NCBI GenBank assembly: GCA_903923135.1
Contig: CAIXWN010000265.1
Span: forward strand, 1-46,509
From: an uncultured Caulobacteraceae bacterium
Lineage (GTDB): Bacteria; Pseudomonadota; Alphaproteobacteria; Caulobacterales; Caulobacteraceae
DNA: 46,509 nucleotides
Direction of reading: 5' to 3'
Shown here in pieces: positions 25,264-33,158 of the stretch. Position 1 is the stretch's first letter. Each line of letters begins with the position of its first letter. Under the pieces are notes generated by a model. The model was not told where the DNA came from. It saw only the letters and a program-made list of their open reading frames with translations, and ran no database searches. Position numbers and translations under genes: made by a program.

Positions 25264-26265
25264 ATGACCCAGACCAGCCGCCAGATCGTCCTGGCCGAAA
25301 TCCCGCAAGGCAAGCTGTCGCCCGACCATTTCAGGGTGACGGAGTCCGAACGCTCTGCGCCTGGCGATGGTGAGGTTCTACTGAAGGTGCTCCTCGTCTC
25401 GCTGGACGCGGCCAACCGCGCCTGGATGCAGGGCGCGACCTATCGCTCGGCGCTGTCTTCCGGGGACGTCATGGCCGGCGGGGCCCTCGCCGAGGTGATC
25501 GAATCGCGCACCGAGGGGCTGAAGCCCGGCGACCTGGTGTTCGCCGACACGGGCTGGCAGACCTACGCCGTGGTCCGGGGCGCGCGCTTGAGACCGCTGC
25601 CGCGCCTCGAGCCTCTGACCCACCTGCTCAGTGTCTATGGCGTGGCCGGACTGACCGCCTATTTCGGTCTGCTGGAATGTGGTCGGCCCGCAGCGGGCGA
25701 GACGGTTGTGGTCTCGGCCGCGGCGGGTTCCGTGGGCTCGATCGTCGGACAGATCGCCCGATTGAAGGGCTGCCGCACCGTCGGCGTCGCCGGCGGCGCC
25801 GCCAAATGCGCCCTGCTGACAACCGAACTCGGCTTTGACGCCGCCGTCGACTACAAGGCCGGCGACACCCGCAGGGCCCTGCGGGCGGCCTGCCCGGACG
25901 GGATCGATGTCTATTTCGACAATGTCGGCGGCGATATCTTCGAGGCCTGCCTTTTCAACATGAACAACCACGGCCGAATCGCCTGTTGCGGGGCGGTCTC
26001 GCAGTATGATGGCGCGGCGCCCCGGTCCGGTCCGCGCGGCGTGCCCGGGCTGATCGTGACCAAAAGGCTTAATCTGCGCGGCTTCATCGTCTCGGACTTC
26101 GACGAGCAGAGGGACGCCGCGTTGGCCCAGCTGCAGTCGTGGGTGGACAGCGGCGAGCTCAAGGTGCGCGAGGATGTCCTGGAGGGGCTGGACTGCCTGC
26201 CGGCCGCGCTGGTGGGGCTGCTGGCCGGCGAGAACGTCGGCAAGCGCATGGTCAGGGTGGCCTGA
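25264..26265 (+). CDS. NADP-dependent MDR oxidoreductase (CurA/leukotriene B4 dehydrogenase-like)
   Basis: The 333-residue cytoplasmic enzyme belongs to the zinc-independent medium-chain reductases. It shows the cofactor motif V-S-A-A-A-G-S-V-G (near 155-163), the D-Y-K-A-G-D segment, Y-F-D-N-V-G-G, and the N-x-x-G-R-I-A-x-C-G motif. Relatives reduce alkenal double bonds with NADPH. The ATG at 25264 has an AGGAAA ribosome site and matches the usual N-terminus (R-Q-I-V-L-A); the longer open frame is antisense to the previous gene. The substrate cannot be told. Confidence 0.88.
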   Translation: MTQTSRQIVLAEIPQGKLSPDHFRVTESERSAPGDGEVLLKVLLVSLDAANRAWMQGATYRSALSSGDVMAGGALAEVIESRTEGLKPGDLVFADTGWQTYAVVRGARLRPLPRLEPLTHLLSVYGVAGLTAYFGLLECGRPAAGETVVVSAAAGSVGSIVGQIARLKGCRTVGVAGGAAKCALLTTELGFDAAVDYKAGDTRRALRAACPDGIDVYFDNVGGDIFEACLFNMNNHGRIACCGAVSQYDGAAPRSGPRGVPGLIVTKRLNLRGFIVSDFDEQRDAALAQLQSWVDSGELKVREDVLEGLDCLPAALVGLLAGENVGKRMVRVA

Positions 26266-26386
26266 CGGTTCGCCCCCTGACGCGGCGACATTGACAGGGC
26301 TGGCGGGGGCGGCCATCGCGGTGAGGACGGGCGCCGGCCACCAGGGTTGAGCGGCCCGAACAGAGTGCGGACCAGTTCCGTCCCGG

Positions 26387-27340
26387 GTGACCAGGCTCCA
26401 GGAGGCCGGAATCGAGACCTCAGACCCTGATGGCCACTGGTATGATGCGTTCGGGCTGCGGTTCCGCACGGCCATGGCCCTGCCGGAACTGACGCCGGAC
26501 GACGCCGACGGTCGACCGCCTGACGTGATCATCGCCTGGGGAGGCATTCCGGCGCGCCTGCCGCAGGCCCGTGACGTAGCGCCATCCATGCAGGTGGCGG
26601 GGGATGACTTCCTGCTGGATGCCCCGGCGGGCCGCTACCGGGTCAGAGGCGGCGCGGCGATCACAATCGATCCGCGTCCGGGCGCTTCCGACCGGGATAT
26701 TCGCCTCTATCTGTTGGGCACGGTCATGGGCGCACTTTGCCATCAGCGCGCCGTTCTGCCGCTGCACGCGACGGCGATCGACACCGCCGCCGGCGCCGTG
26801 GCCTTCGCCGGGCCCTCGGGCGCCGGCAAGTCCACCCTGGCCGCCCAGTTCCAGCAGCGGGGCGGTCTGGTGCTTGCCGACGACCTGTGCGCCGTCCAGG
26901 CCGACAGCGAATCGCCGCCAACGGTTCTGCCGGGACTGGCGCGGATCAAACTATGGCGCGATTCCCTGACCCAGATCGGCCAGCCGGCGGACCTTCTGGG
27001 GCGAATCGGGGAGGACATCGACAAGTTCAACCTGCCCACCGCCGGCGCGAGAGCGCCCGGTCCGAGGGTGCTGGATCGGCTGTATATCCTGCGGCCGGAC
27101 GCCTCGGGCGAGGTGGTTGTCCGTCGTCTCGGCGGTCCGGAGGCCGTGAGCGCTCTGGTCGCCAACATCTATCGCTGGCCGCTGGCGGCTGCCATGGGCC
27201 GCGGCGCGCTGCGATTTGGCCAGGCCGTGGCGCTTGCCGGGCGACGCCCGGTTTTCGAGCTTGCCTACACCCATGATGCTGCGACGCCGTTCAAACTTCT
27301 CGACGCCGTGGAACGCCACTGGGCCGACCGGCGTTCCTAG
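26387..27340 (+). CDS. HPr kinase-like protein of lasso-peptide-type cluster
   Basis: The 317-residue protein has the HprK fold. A divergent N-terminal half is followed by H-A-T-A-I (His127), the P-loop G-P-S-G-A-G-K-S-T (142-150) and L-A-D-D (163-166). Classic HprK phosphorylates HPr on Ser. Homologues inside lasso-peptide clusters, as for paeninodin, phosphorylate the C-terminal Ser of the precursor. The candidate precursor ends in Ser, which fits such a role, but this is inference. The start is GTG, the only start giving the family N-terminus Y-D-A-F-G-L; the next genes follow in the same direction after 93 bases. Confidence 0.8.
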   Translation: MTRLQEAGIETSDPDGHWYDAFGLRFRTAMALPELTPDDADGRPPDVIIAWGGIPARLPQARDVAPSMQVAGDDFLLDAPAGRYRVRGGAAITIDPRPGASDRDIRLYLLGTVMGALCHQRAVLPLHATAIDTAAGAVAFAGPSGAGKSTLAAQFQQRGGLVLADDLCAVQADSESPPTVLPGLARIKLWRDSLTQIGQPADLLGRIGEDIDKFNLPTAGARAPGPRVLDRLYILRPDASGEVVVRRLGGPEAVSALVANIYRWPLAAAMGRGALRFGQAVALAGRRPVFELAYTHDAATPFKLLDAVERHWADRRS

Positions 27341-27433
27341 GACAGCTCCGCTTGTGTTGAGGCGGAGAATGGGTTCTATTCCATCGTATCGCACTCGCGA
27401 TATCGTTGGCAGAGTTGCAAGGGTTCGACCGTC

Positions 27434-27586
27434 GTGAACAGGCCGAAAGACATCGAGACCGCCATGCCGATTTCGCAGCCGCACACGGAGCGACTGGCTT
27501 GGCGCAAGCCCGTGCTTCGCCGGATGGATGCGCTCGACGCCCAGGCCAAGACGCGCGCCCGGCAGGACTTCCTGCATCTGTCCTAG
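27434..27586 (+). CDS. Candidate RiPP (lasso-type) precursor peptide
   Basis: This 50-codon ORF lies between the kinase and the PqqD-like gene, where the precursor normally sits. It starts with GTG (27434) after an AGGG stretch, or with ATG (27464) giving 40 residues. Its middle reads W-R-K-P-V-L-R-R-M-D, like the Y/W-x-x-P-x-L leader motif bound by B1 proteins, and it ends F-L-H-L-S. Third positions are strongly GC-biased. The C-terminal part lacks the usual Thr at -2, and the only ring-forming Asp allows just one short arrangement (A-K-T-R-A-R-Q-D as an 8-ring). It is therefore a candidate only, perhaps a non-canonical core. Confidence 0.5.
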   Translation: MNRPKDIETAMPISQPHTERLAWRKPVLRRMDALDAQAKTRARQDFLHLS

Positions 27587-27692
27587 GGCGTGACGCCTTT
27601 GGACCGAACCGATCCAGAGGCGGTTTCATACCCGCTCGCCACGACTTCAAAACCGGTTTCAGCGTGCGGCAGGCCCCGCCCCAAGGTTCACC

Positions 27693-28013
27693 ATGCGTGA
27701 GCCCGACCTGGATGCCGGCCTGAGTCTTGCCGATGAGGTGGAGCGCCATCCGCAGACCCTGAGCGCCGAAGTCGACGGCGAGGTCGTCACCCTCGATATC
27801 GCCCGCGGCGCCTGTTTTGCCCTCGATGCGGTTGGCGCCCGGGTCTGGGCCCTCATCGAGACGGCGACGTCGATCACCGAGGTCTGCGAGACGCTTGTGG
27901 CCGAATATGACGTCGATCCGGCAACCTGCCGGCAAGACGTGCTTGACCTGATGCGGGACCTGCTGGCGGAGGGGATGATCACGGTCCGGCCCGCCCGTTT
28001 GCCGGAAACCTAG
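27693..28013 (+). CDS. PqqD-like RRE protein (lasso B1-type)
   Basis: The 106-residue protein is a PqqD-fold RiPP recognition element. It has a beta-rich N-terminal half (E-V-D-G-E-V-V-T-L-D, then A-C-F-A-L-D-A-V-G-A-R-V-W) followed by a helical half with the L-x-x-E-Y-D-V-D segment. B1 proteins bind the precursor leader and present it to the B2 protease. An AAGG site lies 7 bases before the ATG. It is a separate protein rather than fused to B2, as in one large group of clusters. The next gene begins 1 base after its stop. Confidence 0.85.
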   Translation: MREPDLDAGLSLADEVERHPQTLSAEVDGEVVTLDIARGACFALDAVGARVWALIETATSITEVCETLVAEYDVDPATCRQDVLDLMRDLLAEGMITVRPARLPET

Positions 28014-28014
28014 A

Positions 28015-29922
28015 GTGTCCGCCATCGCCGGAGTCTGGCGGCAGGACGGCGACCCTTCAGCCGCCGGCGAGTGCGGCCGCATGCTCGCCGCCCAGGCGAT
28101 CTACGGCCCACACGGCGAGGCGCGGTGGGCCGAAGGGGGCGTCGCCCTGGGTCGACGGCTGTTCCGCACCCTGCCAGAGGATCGCTACGACCAGGGCGTA
28201 GCGCCGGTGGAGGGCGGCGGATGGCTGGTGGCCGACGTGCGGCTGGACAACCGCCCGGCTCTGGCGCGCCGTCTGGGACTGGCCGCCGGAGTGGCGAAGG
28301 GTCTCGCCGACGCCTCCCTTCTGGCGGCCGCGTGGACGCGATGGGGCGACCACTGTTTCGACCACCTGGTCGGGGACTATGCTTTCGCCCTGTGGGACGC
28401 GCCGCGTCAGCGGCTGGTGCTCGCCCGCGATCCGCTCGGCCACAGGCCGCTGCATCTGCATCGCTCCGCCGGTCTGGTGGCCTTCGCCTCCATGCCGCGC
28501 GGGCTGCATGTGCTTGAGGCCGTGCCCCTGGCGCCCGATGAGGCGTCCCTGGCGTCGTTCCTCGCCCTGCGGCCCGAGGAAGGGAGCGCCACCTTCTTTG
28601 CCGGCGTCGAGCGGGTCGAGCCGGGTTGTGTGCTTGTTGTCGGCAAGGGTGGCGGTTCGGCGCGCCGCCACTACGCCCCCTCGCCACCGGCGCTGCGGCT
28701 GTCGGGACCGGACGAATATGCCGAGGCTCTGCGCGAGCGCCTGGACGAGGCGGTCGAGGCGCAACTGCGCGTCGTCGGCGGACGGGTCGGGGCGCACCTG
28801 AGTTCGGGCATGGACAGCGCCGCGGTGACCGCCACGGCGGCAAGGTTGCTTGCCCGGAGCGGTGGGCGGGTGACGGCATTCACCGCTGCTCCGCGGGTCG
28901 GCTTCGCCGGCGGAGCGCCGTTCGGCCGGCATGCCGACGAAAGCCGCGGCGCGGCCGCGGTGGCGGCGATGTACGACAACATCGAACATGTGATCGTGCG
29001 GGGCGACGGACGCTCGCCTCTGTCTGACCTCGATCGGGACATCGCCCTCTGCGGGCGGCCCATGCTGAATCCCTGTAACCACCTCTGGTACAACGACATC
29101 AACCGCGCCGCGCAGCGAAAGGGCCTGGGGGTGATGCTCACCGGCGATTTCGGCAATCTCGGTCTCACCGACGACGGCCTGGACGCGCTGCCGGATCTGG
29201 TCGGCCATGGGCGCTGGGCGACCTGGGTCCGTCTGGCGCGGGCGGTCGAACGCGGGGGCGCGCTGCGTTGGCGCGGCGTGTTGGCCGCCAGCTTCGAACC
29301 CGCCCTGCCGCCTGCCGTCGGACGGTGGCTCAGACGGCTCGTCCGCTCTCCTGGCGACGACCTGGCACGTCAGAGCGCCCTGACGCCCGACCGTCGGCAG
29401 GCCCTGCCCTCGCGCCCGGCCGTGCGGCCGGGCGACCGGCTGGCGCGCCGGCTGGCCGCCTTGACCCGCATGGATCTGGCCCTCTACGCGAAGGGGGCCC
29501 TGGCCGGGACCGGCGTCGACGTGCGCGATCCCCTGACCGACCGACGGCTGCTCGAGTTCTGCCTGTCGATTCCGATCGAGCAGCTGGTCGCCGACGGGCG
29601 ACCCCGCGCCCTCGCGCGGCGCGCGCTGTCCGACCGCCTGCCCGCCCCGGTGCTCGCCCAGGATACGCGGGGGTACCAGGCGGCCGACTGGCACGAGGGC
29701 CTCACCGCGGACCAGGCCACAGCGGCCGCCGACGTGGAGCGCCTGGCCGTCCTGCCGGTGGCCGCCGGACTTCTGGACATCGAGCGACTGCGCGGCCTGG
29801 TCGCGCGCTGGCCGGTCGAGGGATGGGATAGCGACACCGCGATCGACGCCTACAGGCTCGTCCTGTTGCGTGGCCTGGCGGTGGGCCGGTTCATCACCCA
29901 GACGGTGCGCGCCAATGGTTGA
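28015..29922 (+). CDS. Asparagine-synthetase-like cyclase (lasso C-type)
   Basis: The 635-residue protein has an N-terminal glutamine-amidotransferase-like domain and a C-terminal ATP-pyrophosphatase domain with the PP-loop L-S-S-G-M-D-S (about 262-268). It begins M-S-A-I-A-G instead of M-C-G-I-A-G, so the nucleophilic Cys2 of AsnB is missing and no ammonia can be made from glutamine. McjC-type lasso cyclases adenylate a side-chain carboxylate and join it to the core N-terminus; this matches that role. The GTG start follows the PqqD stop by 1 base, and the stop overlaps the B2 start by 8 bases. A stand-alone asparagine synthetase is unlikely. Confidence 0.85.
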   Translation: MSAIAGVWRQDGDPSAAGECGRMLAAQAIYGPHGEARWAEGGVALGRRLFRTLPEDRYDQGVAPVEGGGWLVADVRLDNRPALARRLGLAAGVAKGLADASLLAAAWTRWGDHCFDHLVGDYAFALWDAPRQRLVLARDPLGHRPLHLHRSAGLVAFASMPRGLHVLEAVPLAPDEASLASFLALRPEEGSATFFAGVERVEPGCVLVVGKGGGSARRHYAPSPPALRLSGPDEYAEALRERLDEAVEAQLRVVGGRVGAHLSSGMDSAAVTATAARLLARSGGRVTAFTAAPRVGFAGGAPFGRHADESRGAAAVAAMYDNIEHVIVRGDGRSPLSDLDRDIALCGRPMLNPCNHLWYNDINRAAQRKGLGVMLTGDFGNLGLTDDGLDALPDLVGHGRWATWVRLARAVERGGALRWRGVLAASFEPALPPAVGRWLRRLVRSPGDDLARQSALTPDRRQALPSRPAVRPGDRLARRLAALTRMDLALYAKGALAGTGVDVRDPLTDRRLLEFCLSIPIEQLVADGRPRALARRALSDRLPAPVLAQDTRGYQAADWHEGLTADQATAAADVERLAVLPVAAGLLDIERLRGLVARWPVEGWDSDTAIDAYRLVLLRGLAVGRFITQTVRANG

Positions 29923-30403
29923 GGCCTGGCGACCGGGTCGCGCGCAGGCGCGCAACTGGGCCCTCGCGGCCGAGGCGGCGCTATGGCTGACCCTGGCGGG
30001 CCTGGCCCTGCGCACGCTTCCCTTTGCCCGCATCGCCGCTCTCGCCGGGATCTGGCCCCGGCGGGAGCGCGGCCCCTGCATTGATCCGGACGGCCGCGCC
30101 GCGCAGCGGATCGGCTGGGCGGTTGAGGCGGCTGCGCGCCGGGCCCCCTGGCCGGCGCTGTGCTTCGAGCAGGGCCTGGCGGCGCACCTGATGCTGCGTA
30201 GGCGGGGATGGCAGCCGACGCTCTGCTATGGCGCCCGCAGTGACGGCGCCGCGGGTCCGAGCGCCCACGTCTGGGTGCGGCTCGACGGCCGGGACGTTGT
30301 CGGCGGCGAGGAGGCTCACCGCTACGCTCTTCTGGCGACGTTCCCGGAGCCGCGGGCTGGCGCGCCCGTGAGGTCGCACCTAACGACGCACCAGGAAACG
30401 TGA
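29915..30403 (+). CDS. Transglutaminase-like leader peptidase (lasso B2-type)
   Basis: The 162-residue protein fits the lasso B2 family: a hydrophobic N-terminal helix (about 20-44), then a Cys-His core. Cys83 lies in A-L-C-F-E-Q, followed by L-M-L-R-R-R-G-W, and His118 in A-H-V-W-V. The usual third residue is not clearly placed; Asp124, Asp127 or Glu132 could serve. The family cleaves the leader from the precursor. ATG 29915 overlaps the cyclase stop by 8 bases, so coupling is likely; the longer frame upstream is cyclase sequence in another frame. Confidence 0.8.
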   Translation: MVEAWRPGRAQARNWALAAEAALWLTLAGLALRTLPFARIAALAGIWPRRERGPCIDPDGRAAQRIGWAVEAAARRAPWPALCFEQGLAAHLMLRRRGWQPTLCYGARSDGAAGPSAHVWVRLDGRDVVGGEEAHRYALLATFPEPRAGAPVRSHLTTHQET

Positions 30404-30419
30404 CGCGGATGGGCCACTG

Positions 30420-31343
30420 ATGAAGATCTTGCTGACCGGCGCCCGAGGCATGGTGGGACGCAACCTTCTGGCCCATCCCGGCGCCCGGGGTCACGAGATC
30501 CTGGGCCCCGGCCGGGAGGCGCTCGACCTGCGCGACGGTGCGGCGAGTCTGGCCTACATCGAGGCGGTGCGGCCCGACCTGATCATCCACGCCGCCGGCG
30601 TGGTCGGCGGCATCCAGGCCAACATCAACGAGAACGCCCGCTTCCTTGCGGACAATCTGGCCATCGGTCTGAACGTGCTGACCGCCGCCGCCCGGGTCGG
30701 GGTTCCCCGGCTAATCAACCTGGGCAGCAGCTGCATGTATCCGCGTGACGTCGATGGTCTTCTCGGCGAGGATCTGTTGCTCACCCGCCCCCTGGAGCCG
30801 ACGAACGAGGGCTACGCCCTGGCCAAGATCGCGGCCTGGAAACTGGCGCAGTTGATCGATCTTGAGCGGTCCGATCTCTGCTATCGCACGCTCATTCCGC
30901 CGAACCTGTACGGCCGCTTCGATCACTATGATCCGGTGCGCTCGCACCTCATGCCGGCCATCATCCGCAAGATCGAGGACGCCAAGGCGCGCGGCGAGGC
31001 CAGCATCGAGATCTGGGGGGACGGCGACGCCCGCCGCGAGTTCATGTACGCGGGCGATCTGGCCGACTTCATCTGGCGGTTCCACGACCGCCTTGAAGTG
31101 CTGCCCGACACGCTCAATGTCGGCGTGGGCGAGGATGCGACGATCAACGCCTACTATCGGGCGGCTGCGGCGGCCCTTGGCTATGAGGGCGGCTTTCACC
31201 ACGATCTGTCCCGACCGGTGGGCATGCGCCGCAAGCTGCTGGACGTCGGCCGCCAGCACCGCCTGGGCTGGACCCCGCCGACGGGCCTGGCGGAAGGGCT
31301 GATAGCGGCGGCCGCCGACTACCGGACCTTCGCGGCGTCCTGA
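30420..31343 (+). CDS. fcl: GDP-L-fucose synthase (GDP-4-keto-6-deoxymannose epimerase/reductase)
   Basis: The 307-residue enzyme of the extended SDR family makes GDP-L-fucose. The Rossmann motif G-A-R-G-M-V-G (7-13), the L-G-S-S-C-M-Y-P catalytic serine region (102-108), and Y132-x-x-x-K136 (G-Y-A-L-A-K) are intact. It starts 16 bases after the B2 gene in the same direction, so it may be cotranscribed with the RiPP genes. Whether it serves peptide decoration or cell-surface polysaccharide is unknown; no glycosyltransferase is next to it. The stop is 5 bases from the convergent MFS gene. Confidence 0.9.
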   Translation: MKILLTGARGMVGRNLLAHPGARGHEILGPGREALDLRDGAASLAYIEAVRPDLIIHAAGVVGGIQANINENARFLADNLAIGLNVLTAAARVGVPRLINLGSSCMYPRDVDGLLGEDLLLTRPLEPTNEGYALAKIAAWKLAQLIDLERSDLCYRTLIPPNLYGRFDHYDPVRSHLMPAIIRKIEDAKARGEASIEIWGDGDARREFMYAGDLADFIWRFHDRLEVLPDTLNVGVGEDATINAYYRAAAAALGYEGGFHHDLSRPVGMRRKLLDVGRQHRLGWTPPTGLAEGLIAAAADYRTFAAS

Positions 31344-31348
31344 ACGGG

Positions 31349-32491
31349 TCAGGCCGTCGCCCCGGCGTAGTAGCGGCGCAGCAGGAAGAGCATGGCGCCG
31401 GCGCCGATCAGGGCCGGCAGGATCGCCTCGGTCACCGGCCGACCCGCCCACAGCAGCAGGGCCGCAAGCAGACAGGCCCCCGAGCACCCGGCGTCGAATC
31501 CGCCCTCGGTGGCCATGGAAAAACGCAGGATGCAGGGCGACGCCTTGGCCTGGGTGTACACCGCCGTCATCAGGGTCGGGGCGTAGACGGCGGCCGCGAC
31601 GGCGCCGGCGGCGTTGGCGGCCACGGCGAGGGCCGGATCGCCGGCTCCAAGGGCCCGCATCAGAATGGCGACCGTCATCAGGCCGATTGCCAGCCAGACG
31701 GCCCGCCGTCCGTGCCCCAGATCGATCCAGCGACCCAGCAACAACCCGCTGGCCGCGCCGACCAGCGCCGCCAGGGCCATGGCGCCGCCATAGGCGGCGA
31801 AGCGTTCTCCGACGGAGCGGAACAGGGCGATCTGCCAGACCGGATAGAATCCACCGCCGATCCAGCCGTCGGCGGCGTAGAGCAGCGCCCCGGGCAGGGC
31901 GGCTCGAAACGCGCCGGGAGCGGTCGCCGCGACGGCCACGTCCGGCGTCCGCAGGAGCGGCAGGGCGCCAAGAGCCATTACCAGGGCCGAGACCCCGAAA
32001 GCCGCTTTCGGTCCGGCGACCGTCAGGGCCCAGCCCATCAGCAGAGGGCCGACGATCCCGGTGAGAGCGGCCATGGCCTCCCGTGCGCCGATCTGGTGAC
32101 CGCGGTGCTCGTCGTCGCCCAGTGCGGCGAAATAGGCGTGGTAGGCCGTCCAGTAAAAGGTGTCGCCCGCAGCGGCGACGATGGCGAGGCCGGCCAGAGA
32201 CCAACCCACGCCGTGGATGCGCGCCAGCAGGGGGTACTGCAGGCTGGCCAGCAGGGTTCCGCCGATCACCAGAGCGCGCAACCCCCACCGCCGGGCGAGC
32301 ACCAGGACGGCGGGGCGGATGAAGAACCGCGTGGCGAAGATGCCGGCGATCACCCCAAGCACCGCCGGGGCGGGCACGCCGGCGGACAGCAGGAACGAGG
32401 CGAAGAACGCCTCGCTGGCGCTTAGCGCCAGGGCGTGGATGGCATAGTGGAGATTAAGCCAGTTGACGGTGTCGTTGCGAAAAAAGGCCAA
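31349..32491 (-). CDS. MFS transporter
   Basis: The 380-residue protein has about twelve hydrophobic segments with G/A-rich helices and a R-R-W-G-L-R loop between helices 2 and 3, fitting the major facilitator superfamily. The start is TTG at 32491 (L-A-F-F-R-N-D), since no upstream ATG or GTG fits and the hydrophobic core starts soon after. It converges on fcl with 5 bases between. Because the RiPP genes lack an ABC exporter, this transporter could in principle export the product, but its opposite orientation makes co-expression uncertain. Substrate is unknown. Confidence 0.8.
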   Translation of the reverse strand: MAFFRNDTVNWLNLHYAIHALALSASEAFFASFLLSAGVPAPAVLGVIAGIFATRFFIRPAVLVLARRWGLRALVIGGTLLASLQYPLLARIHGVGWSLAGLAIVAAAGDTFYWTAYHAYFAALGDDEHRGHQIGAREAMAALTGIVGPLLMGWALTVAGPKAAFGVSALVMALGALPLLRTPDVAVAATAPGAFRAALPGALLYAADGWIGGGFYPVWQIALFRSVGERFAAYGGAMALAALVGAASGLLLGRWIDLGHGRRAVWLAIGLMTVAILMRALGAGDPALAVAANAAGAVAAAVYAPTLMTAVYTQAKASPCILRFSMATEGGFDAGCSGACLLAALLLWAGRPVTEAILPALIGAGAMLFLLRRYYAGATA

Positions 32492-32527
32492 GGGGGCGCC
32501 TCAGGACGCGGGCCCAGCATACCTCGG

Positions 32528-32935
32528 TCAGCTTGAGCTCTGGGCGAAACGCTGGGCGCCGGCGATGGGCGAGACCCAGGCGGCGGCATGGTCGGTGTAG
32601 ACCTCGATGGCCGGGGTGAGGCCCGCCATGTCGTCCAGGGTGCCGGCCTTCAGCAGGACCAGGCCGGGCATGATCCCGGCGCGGGAGAGAATCGGCGAGC
32701 CGCAGGCGCCGCAGAAATGTCGCTCGACCGCCCGGCCGCTGTCACCGCGGTCGACATAGACCCTGGTCTCGCCGGTCTGCTCGTACTGGCTCTCGGGGAG
32801 AACGAGATTGGTGGAAAACACGCCGCCGCTCTGCTTCTGACAGTGGGTGCAGTGACAGACCGCCGTGGCCAGCGGATCGCTCTTGATCCGGTACCGGATA
32901 GCGCCGCAAAGGCACCCACCAACCCGTTCCGACAT
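32528..32935 (-). CDS. GFA family (glutathione-dependent formaldehyde-activating-like) zinc protein
   Basis: This 135-residue protein has the Cys set of the GFA/Mss4-like fold: G-G-C-L-C-G (Cys8, Cys10), C-H-C-x-x-C (Cys27, Cys29, Cys32) and F-C-G-A-C-G-S (Cys75, Cys78). Such proteins bind zinc and sometimes glutathione adducts; most have no proven enzyme activity. ATG 32935 is selected because the conserved G-G-C-L-C-G should sit a few residues from the N-terminus. Further upstream in-frame ATGs (32953, 32956) are possible. Confidence 0.85.
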   Translation of the reverse strand: MSERVGGCLCGAIRYRIKSDPLATAVCHCTHCQKQSGGVFSTNLVLPESQYEQTGETRVYVDRGDSGRAVERHFCGACGSPILSRAGIMPGLVLLKAGTLDDMAGLTPAIEVYTDHAAAWVSPIAGAQRFAQSSS

Positions 32936-33158
32936 GCCCGGCGTCCTTCGCATCATTCTCGCGCGAGGGTCACTATGGCCATGCCGGCGGCTCGCCACAA
33001 GGCAGAGGGGAACCCTGACGCCCTTGGCGACTTATGCTGTCGGGTCGGCCCGCGTCGACGCTGCGAGCGATGTCAGGTCCTGCCGGGCCATCGGCCCGAA
33101 TTGCAGTATCGCCGAACCGAAGACGCGGGTATCTGACAAGGCATGAGGGAGCCGCATC

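Noticed and set aside
27369-27437. 22-codon ORF (ATG 27369) before the precursor candidate
   Set aside because: It has no leader motif, ends within the next ORF start region, and shows no ribosome site.
27587-27680. Readthrough of the precursor TAG giving G-V-T-P-L-D-R-T-D as a 9-residue lasso-like ring
   Set aside because: It needs stop readthrough or a sequencing error, lacks Thr at -2, and the following frame continues without proper end; a Gly nine residues before an Asp is easy to obtain by chance.
28057-30081. 674-codon minus-strand open frame across the cyclase gene
   Set aside because: The plus strand has intact AsnB-like and B2-like proteins with motifs; the minus-strand translation is low-complexity and unmatched.
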